NCBI GenBank assembly: GCA_937127195.1
Contig: CAKZLT010000450.1
Location: 1 to 7,052 of the forward strand
Origin: an uncultured Saprospiraceae bacterium
GTDB taxonomy: Bacteria; Bacteroidota; Bacteroidia; Chitinophagales; Saprospiraceae
Reading direction: 5' to 3'
Length of the DNA stretch: 7,052 nucleotides
This document shows, piece after piece, positions 1-4,860 of the stretch; the first letter of the stretch is position 1; the number at the start of each line of letters is the position of its first letter. The notes under the pieces are model-generated. The model worked only from the letters and a program-made list of their open reading frames with translations. It did not search any database and was not told where the DNA came from. The position numbers and the translations under genes were made by a program.

Positions 1-2
1 AA

Positions 3-155
3 AGCCCAGTGAATGAAAACGTGGATCATATTTGGCAGCTCCTCAACTCTGCACTTCTCACACACAAACGACGGAACTCTTCAAATCTCATCTCCACCAT
101 ACGCACACACTATAGTAAACTGCCGATTGAGTCAAATGTGTTCAGGGGGGACTAG
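3..155 (+). CDS. Possible 3' end of an unrecognised gene, cut by the left edge
   Basis: A frame open from the left edge gives 50 codons and ends in TAG at 153-155. The C-terminal residues read SNVFRGD. I do not recognise the product. The stretch is visibly richer in G and C than the following gene and uses codons such as CTC, CGG and GGG that are rare in the rest of the window, so it may be part of a transferred element. A competing reading in another frame (13-207, starting at an ATG) has no recognisable features either. The choice rests only on openness to the edge and on a mildly protein-like composition, so the region could equally be non-coding. Confidence 0.25.
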   Translation, partial: SPVNENVDHIWQLLNSALLTHKRRNSSNLISTIRTHYSKLPIESNVFRGD

Positions 156-186
156 GGTTACGGCAACACCTGTGGAGAAACAATGG

Positions 187-214
187 GTTTCTTTTTATAA
201 AAAATAAAAGAAAC
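187..214. repeat. Short AT-rich inverted repeat
   Basis: GTTTCTTTT (187-195) pairs with AAAAGAAAC (206-214) around a 10-base A/T loop. It lies about 30 bases after the possible stop at 155 and 90 bases before the next gene. It could be a weak terminator for whatever enters from the left, but the stem is AT-rich and no T-run follows on the + strand. Confidence 0.3.
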
Positions 215-305
215 TAAACCATTAGTGGAATTTCACTTAATTTTAATATAATACTAATCCACATCCAAAATGACCAAATTCACGAAATATTAAAAAAGTA
301 AAACT

Positions 306-764
306 ATGAATAAATCATTACTTCTCACTCTTTGTATAATAACAATGATAAGCATTAACTGCAAATCTCCTGTTCAAAATAAAATAAAAAAAGCAATGAA
401 AGAAAGTCGAGTAGATAAAGTCTGTCGCTCCATCCATCGAACGAACAAAATCGCAGGAGGTTTGTATGCGAGTTATTTTAAGAACGTAGAATTAGATGGA
501 AATTGTCTAACTATTCATGTTAATGCGGCATATCATGAAAAAAAGTCGAGTGATTTTGAATTGCGTTGGAATGGAAAAATCAAAAAGTCGATGCCACCTC
601 AAGTAACTTTAGCACTTCATGCAGAAAAAGGTGGTGAAGGTTATGAAGCTAAGGATTTTATTTTGAAATATGACTTATCTGAAATAAAAGCTATTAACCC
701 TAACGGAAGCGTTTTTATAACCTTGAGAGAATATGGAGAAAGAATTGAACTTGGGAAAAGTTGA
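306..764 (+). CDS. Small predicted lipoprotein of unknown function
   Basis: A 152-residue protein with a short basic N-terminus (MNK), a hydrophobic stretch at residues 5-17 and a cysteine at residue 19 in the context SINC-K. This looks like a signal peptidase II site, though Asn at -1 is not the classic residue. After Cys19 comes a charged linker (residues 20-40, many Lys) and then alternating hydrophobic and polar segments ending in GSVFITL, suggesting a small beta-sandwich exposed in the periplasm or on the outer membrane. No catalytic motif is visible and I do not recognise the family with confidence. The start is the only in-frame ATG before the signal. It is preceded by an A-rich stretch with no Shine-Dalgarno, as usual in Bacteroidetes. 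It stands alone on the + strand, converging with the SRPBCC gene, and I found no convincing promoter box upstream. Confidence 0.8.
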   Translation: MNKSLLLTLCIITMISINCKSPVQNKIKKAMKESRVDKVCRSIHRTNKIAGGLYASYFKNVELDGNCLTIHVNAAYHEKKSSDFELRWNGKIKKSMPPQVTLALHAEKGGEGYEAKDFILKYDLSEIKAINPNGSVFITLREYGERIELGKS

Positions 765-782
765 ATAGAAGTGCTTTAAAAT

Positions 783-830
783 AAAAAAAAGTTGATACAT
801 CCGATGGCTATCAGCCATCAGATGAACAAC
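783..830 (-). terminator. Intrinsic terminator shape, leftward
   Basis: The core stem GATGGC/GCCATC (803-808 with 814-819, loop TATCA) is extended outward with small bulges to GTTG/CAAC (791-794 with 827-830). On the minus strand it is followed at once by eight T (790-783), the canonical arrangement. On the + strand the tail is only a delayed ATTTTT. It would therefore best stop leftward transcripts running past the SRPBCC gene, although it lies just behind the + strand lipoprotein gene. Confidence 0.6.
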
Positions 831-920
831 AATCAACCATTTTTACACATAATTAAAACAAACCCTTTTTAAATAAAAGGGAAGATATTTCTAGGTAATC
901 AGTAAATAAAAAAAATTCTT

Positions 921-960
921 ATTAAATCAATAAAACTATTCTTATTGATTTAGTTTTTTT
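921..960 (+). terminator. AT-rich terminator-like hairpin, probably bidirectional
   Basis: Arms at 921-933 and 942-954 (core AAATCAATAA / TTATTGATTT, loop AACTATTC), with one G-T pair near the base. On the + strand it runs into a T-rich tail (954-960), fitting termination of the 306-764 gene. The base on the left is A-rich, so it could also work leftward. The stem holds few G-C pairs. Confidence 0.5.
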
Positions 961-972
961 AAAGAGTTAAAA

Positions 973-1001
973 AAATGATTTTGAATAGTTCAAAACCATT
1001 T
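973..1001. repeat. Inverted repeat, 13-bp arms with one mismatch
   Basis: Arms at 973-985 and 989-1001 (TTTTGAA/TTCAAAA inside, AAATG/CATTT outside, with a mismatch at 978/996) around a TAG loop. No T-run follows on either strand. Function unknown. Confidence 0.4.
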
Positions 1002-1037
1002 GTAATTCAAAAGTAAGAAAGATTTTGGTAAATCAAA

Positions 1038-1075
1038 ACTCTTTAAACTTTTTTTTGTGAAAAAGTTTAAAGAGT
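1038..1075 (-). terminator. Perfect 16-bp inverted repeat behind the SRPBCC gene
   Basis: The arms at 1038-1053 and 1060-1075 are exact reverse complements with a 6-base loop. The structure begins 20 bases after the stop codon of the minus-strand gene ending at 1095, so it is a likely 3' hairpin for that transcript. The T-run lies inside the stem rather than after it, which is atypical for an intrinsic terminator. Confidence 0.5.
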
Positions 1076-1094
1076 AAATTAATCATTCGTTCGT

Positions 1095-1547
1095 TTAGGA
1101 CTCTGATTCTTGCTTCAAATCTGCTACAAATTGTTCAAATGAAGCATCAAATGAAGGGATTTTACTGGCGAATAACGGAAAAATTGGGCCTCCAATCGTT
1201 TCGGTCATACTAAATATAGTGCTACTTCCATCCTGTTCTAATCTAAAAATCCGCTTACCCATTGCATCACCCCAAACTAATTTTTGGTTTGGAATCACTT
1301 CTTTTACTTTTAATTTAAAGGTACGACTTTCGTCTAAAGTGCTTTTTAAAGCTATTTTTTGACCTTGTTTGATTTCTCCTTCAATAGAAATAACCGTTGA
1401 ATTCCATCTTGAAAAATCACTTGCATTTGTAATCAAACTCCAAATGACAGATGGTTTTGCTTGAATAGTTTGACTAATACTTGTCGTTCTGCTGAATGTT
1501 TTTTTAGTAGTTGAAGCAACACCGTTTTGAGTAGTCGTTTTTTTCAT
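1095..1547 (-). CDS. SRPBCC-fold protein (polyketide cyclase / AHSA1-like)
   Basis: A 150-residue protein matching the START/Bet v1-like superfamily in length and pattern. After a Ser/Thr-rich N-terminus comes a first strand (residues 20-30, RTTSISQTIQA). The helix-loop segment follows with the typical VIWSLITNASDFSRWN (34-49). Paired strands follow (EGEIKQGQKIALK, FKLKVKEVIPNQKLVW, FRLEQDGSSTIFSMTE), and a long C-terminal helix lies near 132-147. Such proteins form a hydrophobic cavity and bind lipids, polyketides or other small molecules; the ligand here cannot be read from sequence. No signal peptide is seen, so it is probably cytoplasmic. An in-frame ATG at 1613 would add 22 hydrophobic residues that do not fit the domain, so I chose the ATG at 1547, preceded by an A/T-rich leader. 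It lies 92 bases after the Crp-like gene, same strand, and may be co-transcribed with it. Confidence 0.8.
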   Translation of the reverse strand: MKKTTTQNGVASTTKKTFSRTTSISQTIQAKPSVIWSLITNASDFSRWNSTVISIEGEIKQGQKIALKSTLDESRTFKLKVKEVIPNQKLVWGDAMGKRIFRLEQDGSSTIFSMTETIGGPIFPLFASKIPSFDASFEQFVADLKQESES

Positions 1548-1639
1548 AATAAAAATGATTGAAGTATTTGATGATTTGATTTTCAATACAAAATACGATA
1601 AAATGAGCGACAATTGATTTTACATTTGTTAAAAAATGG

Positions 1640-2221
1640 CTATTTCAACTGATTACCAGAACGAATTCGAGATAACGTAACTTGAGAAACATTGAGCATT
1701 GAAGCAATATCTTTGAGTGGTGCTACTTGCAAAAATCGAGGAAAAGCGTATTGAATATATTGATAATTACGCGTTGCATCATTTGCTAATAAATTTACAA
1801 AAACATCAATTAAAGTTACATGAAGTTGTTCTGTCAAGTAAATTCCGAATAAAGCCCAGTTATTAGACGTTTTAAATAAATGTAATAGATTCCCACGACT
1901 AATCAGATAAGCATTTGTTTTTTCATAGAATTGCAAATTGAAGGTTGACTTTTCGCGAGTTGTGAAACTTTTATATTCAGCAATAAAAGTTTGTTCGGGT
2001 TTCATCCACAAAGATTTTTCTTTCCCTTCGGAGTCCTCATAAAAACATCGAGTTATTGAGCTTTCAGCGAAAAACAAATAGTTAGAAACCTTTCCTTCTT
2101 CTGATATAATTTCTTTCGCATTGAAGGTTCGTACTTCAAAATATTGTAAACCTTCTTCTATTTCTTCTGACGAAAAAGAAGGATTTATTTTTTGCAATGC
2201 ACTGATAATTTGTTCTTTCAT
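1640..2221 (-). CDS. Crp/Fnr-family transcriptional regulator
   Basis: A 193-residue protein. Residues about 25-115 form a cNMP-binding-like beta-roll (VRTFNAKEIISEEGKVSNYLFFAESS...). A dimerisation helix lies near 120-147. A C-terminal winged helix-turn-helix has its recognition segment at 168-187 (APLKDIASMLNVSQVTLSRIR), closely matching the IAS-L-x(n)-LSRIR pattern common in Bacteroidetes Crp-like regulators. The phosphate-binding cassette of true cAMP receptors (RGE...A) is not visible, and there is no N-terminal Fe-S cysteine set as in Fnr, so the effector is unknown. The reading frame extends upstream to 2272, but the 17 extra residues do not belong to the family. The ATG at 2221, giving MKEQIISALQ, matches the normal family start. 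A repeat copy lies upstream (2287-2358) and the SRPBCC gene directly downstream, a possible target or partner. Confidence 0.9.
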   Translation of the reverse strand: MKEQIISALQKINPSFSSEEIEEGLQYFEVRTFNAKEIISEEGKVSNYLFFAESSITRCFYEDSEGKEKSLWMKPEQTFIAEYKSFTTREKSTFNLQFYEKTNAYLISRGNLLHLFKTSNNWALFGIYLTEQLHVTLIDVFVNLLANDATRNYQYIQYAFPRFLQVAPLKDIASMLNVSQVTLSRIRSGNQLK

Positions 2222-2286
2222 TCGCTTTTTTTTTATAAAATAATTATCCAGAATCGCTAAAAAAAAGCCCAATAGGTGATTAAAAA

Positions 2287-2358
2287 GGCTACTAATAAAA
2301 GAGTCTCTATTCTCTAAGCGCGTAGCGCGGTCTTTTAATCTCTGTTCTGACTAGTTAC
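2287..2358 (-). repeat. Intergenic repeat, copy 1
   Basis: A 72-base repeat matching 2820-2891 without gaps, with 7 differences (about 90% identity). Its core AGCGCGTAGCGCGGTCT (2317-2333) contains a GCGC-GTA-GCGC mini-hairpin. Two related 12-mers flank the core (AGTCTCTATTCT and AATCTCTGTTCT). Its right edge contains the stop codon (2355-2357) of the lipoprotein gene. It fills most of the gap before the Crp-like gene. Confidence 0.85.
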
Positions 2359-2759
2359 AAAATGTTAATATGAGCCTTATTACTAAAACACTGATTATTC
2401 ATCTTGTATTTAACAATATAAAGATAAACTCCTGAATGTTCGAGTCCAGCCAAACGCCCATCTAGTTCTTTAGTAAAATCCTCTATGCGGATAGAAATGT
2501 CAGAATTGAAAACGATAATTTCATTTCCAAATCGAGTAAATAATTTGAAGCTCACACAATCCAAATTTTGATTTTCGAGCAATTGAAGACACTGACTTGT
2601 ACCACATTTTCGGGTATAACTATCGGGGATTTTGAGGATATTTGTAGTATTAGGTTCTATATCTTTACAGCAATTACTAGCTGTGTTGGCTTTTTGAGTA
2701 GATTTACAGCTCGCCAAAGAGAAGATAATAAGTAAAAAAAAGAGTATGATATTTTTCAT
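2355..2759 (-). CDS. Lipoprotein with a lone CHU_C-like (T9SS type B) domain
   Basis: A 134-residue protein. The signal peptide has a clear lipobox, SLASC, with Cys18 as lipidation site. Residues about 44-134 resemble the CHU_C / gliding-motility-associated C-terminal domain: IPDSYT (44-49; family IPNAFTPNGDG), FKLFTRFGNEII (71-82; family YNRWG), LDG (99-101; family WDG), SGVYLYIVKYK (109-119; family GVYxYxVxY) and a last strand HINIL. In the family this domain usually sits at the end of very large secreted proteins and directs them to the type IX secretion system. Here it is nearly the whole mature protein and follows a lipid anchor. The Gly-Asp-Gly loop is replaced by a Cys-containing segment, and the protein has six further cysteines (30, 31, 52, 57, 68, 124). 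It may be a stand-alone envelope domain, not a sorting signal. The gene is bracketed by the two direct repeat copies. Confidence 0.75.
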   Translation of the reverse strand: MKNIILFFLLIIFSLASCKSTQKANTASNCCKDIEPNTTNILKIPDSYTRKCGTSQCLQLLENQNLDCVSFKLFTRFGNEIIVFNSDISIRIEDFTKELDGRLAGLEHSGVYLYIVKYKMNNQCFSNKAHINIL

Positions 2760-2819
2760 TAATTTAATTTTTGCAACTATTCAGCACGTCTAAAAAACGA
2801 TTAAATAGATAGTTTAAAG

Positions 2820-2891
2820 GGCTACGAACAAAAGAGTCTCTGTTCTCTTAGCGCGTAGCGCGGTCTTTTAGTCTCTGTTCTGAATAGTAAC
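2820..2891 (-). repeat. Intergenic repeat, copy 2
   Basis: Direct copy of 2287-2358. The core AGCGCGTAGCGCGGTCT (2850-2866) is identical in both. In this copy the flanking 12-mer AGTCTCTGTTCT occurs twice exactly (2835-2846 and 2870-2881), 35 bases apart. The repeat overlaps the end of the six-TM gene: the last seven codons (VTIQNRD) and the TAA at 2868-2870 lie inside it. Confidence 0.85.
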
Positions 2892-3746
2892 TAATTTTTT
2901 ATACAAAATGCTTGCGCTACTCCAGTTAATTAATTTGACTGAAAGACGTGCTAATAAGAAAAATTGAGATATTAAAAATGCAATATAAAATGGTGCATTT
3001 TGACCTGTTTTTAGAAAAGAAGTAAAAAAGTAGTTAATGCCATAGACCAAAAAAAGCAACCCAATATTCAGTAAAAATAATAGATAAACGGTTTTGAAAT
3101 TTTTTAAAATAAAACGAAACGCTTGTATGGTAGATGTGTATAACCAACGATTTTGGTGGTTAATAACCATTATTTTAGTGTAATCATGCCACATGAAGAA
3201 GAAAGCCGAAACGATAATATACAAGGGCAAAAGCCATTTCCAAGTTGTAAAAATTACGGTGTCATCTTTTAATGAAAAGCCTTGAATAGCTAAATAATAA
3301 AAGAAACCAAATAGTCCAATAACCAAAAAATGAATAATAACAAAGTAAATAGATAGCCTAAACATTTTCCAAAAATAGACAGCGCTTTTTCCCCAAAACA
3401 ATTGACTATCCCATTTATTAGGTTGTTGTTGGTAAATACTTAAAATACCACCAATCAAAAAAATCATGATAATCAAAAACAATCCAATAATCAAAATAGA
3501 TTGCTGAAATATCGGAGCAAACCCACTTCCATAATTGGTCATAAAGTCATTTAAAAAAGTATAATCAAAGCCTTTTACTAAGTCTTCCACCATCAAAGAA
3601 TGACCAGCATGACTTTCTAAATAAGCTTTTATAGGCAAAGCAATCAATAATGCAGCACCAAGTATAGCTCCATAAAGTACAAACAGAATGCGCTTATATT
3701 GCCAAAATTGAGTAATTCCATTTTTTAAAATATTAATAATCACCAT
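2868..3746 (-). CDS. Six-helix integral membrane protein of unknown function
   Basis: A 292-residue, strongly hydrophobic protein with about six predicted transmembrane segments near residues 19-38, 83-104, 130-152, 169-186, 217-240 and 251-270. A soluble, mildly acidic loop lies between the first two (about 40-80, containing HAGHS and DDFMTNYGSG-like residues). A basic, aromatic cytoplasmic-type linker lies near 187-216 (HDYTKIMVINHQNRWLY). No transporter signature, catalytic motif or cofactor site is visible, so I do not assign a family. The start ATG at 3746 is preceded by an A/T-rich leader without a Shine-Dalgarno. The leader carries the small repeat at 3761-3790 only 14 bases upstream. 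The C-terminus is encoded by repeat copy 2, so the original end may have been replaced. It lies 178 bases behind the peptidase-like gene. Confidence 0.75.
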   Translation of the reverse strand: MVIINILKNGITQFWQYKRILFVLYGAILGAALLIALPIKAYLESHAGHSLMVEDLVKGFDYTFLNDFMTNYGSGFAPIFQQSILIIGLFLIIMIFLIGGILSIYQQQPNKWDSQLFWGKSAVYFWKMFRLSIYFVIIHFLVIGLFGFFYYLAIQGFSLKDDTVIFTTWKWLLPLYIIVSAFFFMWHDYTKIMVINHQNRWLYTSTIQAFRFILKNFKTVYLLFLLNIGLLFLVYGINYFFTSFLKTGQNAPFYIAFLISQFFLLARLSVKLINWSSASILYKKLVTIQNRD

Positions 3747-3760
3747 AGATTTTAATTTTT

Positions 3761-3876
3761 AAGAGACCGCTTCGCTTAGAGATTACTTGATAATATAACC
3801 TTTTAAGACGAAAAAAAGGTTAATAAAAACAAACGGCTAAAACATCAAGCAATCTCTTAGCCGAAGGCGGTCTCTT
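3761..3876. repeat. Large imperfect inverted repeat with a nested hairpin
   Basis: The arm at 3761-3790 is the reverse complement of 3845-3876, apart from two single-base insertions and a few substitutions. Both arms contain the GNA-hairpin-GGTCTCTT motif and the TCAAG(T/C)AATCTCT flank. They enclose 54 bases, which include a second hairpin, TAACCTTTT (3796-3804) with AAAAGGTTA (3814-3822). It occupies the gap between the peptidase-like gene and the six-TM gene, so transcription across it would give a long folded leader just before the latter's start codon. Confidence 0.7.
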
Positions 3877-3920
3877 CTCTCACAGAGAACGAAGTGAACG
3901 GTCTCTCAGCGAAGCGGTCT
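3859..3920 (-). repeat. Cluster of three GNA-hairpin/GGTCT repeat units
   Basis: Three related units stand in a row on the + strand: AGCCGAAGGCGGTCTCTT (from 3859), AGAACGAAGTGAACGGTCT (3886-3904) and AGCGAAGCGGTCT (3908-3920). Each has a short self-complementary arm around GAA (GCC-GAA-GGC, AC-GAA-GT, GC-GAA-GC) followed by GGTCT, as in copies 1 and 2 where the loop is GTA. The cluster starts just 4 bases past the stop codon of the peptidase-like gene. Confidence 0.7.
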
Positions 3921-3924
3921 ATTT

Positions 3925-4725
3925 CTACTTCAACTGTATATGAATATGGTCATCGTGTCGAACAGCTCGACAGCCATGAAATCGAATACGACTATCATAC
4001 AAATTCATTCGCGTTTTTAAGTGCGGTTCGATGAATAGCTTTCCTAAGTTTTTATTTTTTAAAATTGCCTGTATAAGCTTTTTAGTTCCTTTTTTTGAAA
4101 ATACTAAATCTCGATTTTTACTTCCTAAAGTAACATATTTAGTGAAATCATATTGAAAATAACCCGCATTTAAGCATTTCTGAGTTTGATTTTTTTCATT
4201 TTTTAGAGGATTGACAAAAACACCATAGCCAGAGTTTGATTTTTGTTGAGTCGAAATTTGACCTTTATTATTCTCATAAACAAAACTTAAATCTAATTTT
4301 TTTCCATCATTATGACTCAAATGAGGCAAAAGAGGAAAACGATTAATAAAAGGGAAATTAGCATCCAAATAATTAATCTGAATAGCTGTTCCTGAGAGTT
4401 TTTTTTCTGTTTTTTCGAGCAGTTCATTCAAAGCTGGTCGAACGTAATTTCGATTACAAATAATGGTAAAGTAACTAGCAACGTGTATTTTATCGCTATT
4501 CTTAACGCGTTCTCGCCCAAACATTGGCGCAATCATCGGAACTATCAAAAAAGTAAAAATGTTATAAATAATTACAAAAGTGATTAGAGGTTTGAAACGA
4601 TTTTTCCATTTTACTTTTCTATGAACTACTGAACTTATCAAATAAACAATACCGCCTATTTGAGTTAGAATCGTTAAAATGACAAAAAGGATAGTTTGAC
4701 CGAATATTTTAAGGAGTGTTTTCAT
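3925..4725 (-). CDS. Membrane-anchored LAS-type zinc peptidase-like protein
   Basis: A 266-residue protein with two N-terminal hydrophobic helices (about 9-31 and 48-68) and a soluble C-terminal domain (about 75-266). The domain carries HLSHNDGKKLDLSF (135-148), which fits the HxxxxxxD zinc motif (His138, Asp145). RFHGCRAVRHDDHIHIQ near the C-terminus supplies an HxH (His260, His262). These are the metal ligands expected for the LAS group (lysostaphin, D-Ala-D-Ala peptidases, MepA/M74-like and M15-like). The likely role is cleavage of peptidoglycan cross-links or stem peptides at the outer face of the inner membrane; substrate and exact family are inference. The segment FIEPHLKTRMNL (231-242) lies where these enzymes often have another conserved patch. 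It starts at the ATG at 4725. Upstream, the mnmA terminator separates it from mnmA, so it probably has its own promoter, though I saw only an imperfect box. Confidence 0.75.
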   Translation of the reverse strand: MKTLLKIFGQTILFVILTILTQIGGIVYLISSVVHRKVKWKNRFKPLITFVIIYNIFTFLIVPMIAPMFGRERVKNSDKIHVASYFTIICNRNYVRPALNELLEKTEKKLSGTAIQINYLDANFPFINRFPLLPHLSHNDGKKLDLSFVYENNKGQISTQQKSNSGYGVFVNPLKNEKNQTQKCLNAGYFQYDFTKYVTLGSKNRDLVFSKKGTKKLIQAILKNKNLGKLFIEPHLKTRMNLYDSRIRFHGCRAVRHDDHIHIQLK

Positions 4726-4790
4726 GATGGTTGATTTTGTTCTTTACGAAAATAACTATTTTTCTTGGTTTTGAAGCGTACTCTTTTTAT

Positions 4791-4828
4791 AAAAAAAATA
4801 CGCTTTGATTACAGGAATCAAAGCGTAT
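4791..4828 (-). terminator. Intrinsic terminator of mnmA
   Basis: A perfect 13-bp stem (4798-4810 with 4816-4828, core ATACGCTTTGATT) with a 5-base loop, followed on the minus strand by a run of T (4798-4791). It starts 32 bases after the mnmA stop codon. This is the clearest intrinsic terminator in the window. Confidence 0.9.
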
Positions 4829-4860
4829 CTATATATAAGGTATCAATTAAAAATGCCTTT

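Larger units (their letters stand above)
765..1094. other. Convergent intergenic region packed with inverted repeats
   Basis: This 330-base gap between two converging genes contains no credible coding frame. It holds five separate inverted repeats: 791-830, 863-881 (CCCTTTT/AAAAGGG, 7 bp), 921-954, 973-1001 and 1038-1075. The stronger ones are listed separately. The region probably serves to stop transcription from both sides. Confidence 0.6.

Noticed and set aside
13..207. A 64-residue + strand reading frame at the left edge
   Set aside because: No domain, signal or initiation context. It overlaps an edge-open frame that ends at 155 and runs through the AT-rich spacer.
1548..1613. Upstream start for the SRPBCC protein
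   Set aside because: The 22 added residues do not fit the domain, and the ATG at 1547 gives normal family length.
1621..1628. TACATTTG on the + strand, an exact TAnnTTTG box
   Set aside because: No + strand gene lies downstream and no -33 element is correctly spaced. A chance match is likely in AT-rich DNA.
2222..2272. Upstream start for the Crp-like regulator
   Set aside because: The 17 added residues lie outside the family. The ATG at 2221 gives the usual MKEQI-type beginning.
2287..3920. CRISPR array
   Set aside because: The repeats are few, irregularly spaced, in mixed orientation and separated by genes, with no cas genes in the window.
2287..3922. Integron cassette array with attC sites
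   Set aside because: The gene-then-repeat order is similar, but I found no attC core consensus and no integrase in the window. Kept only as a testable analogy.
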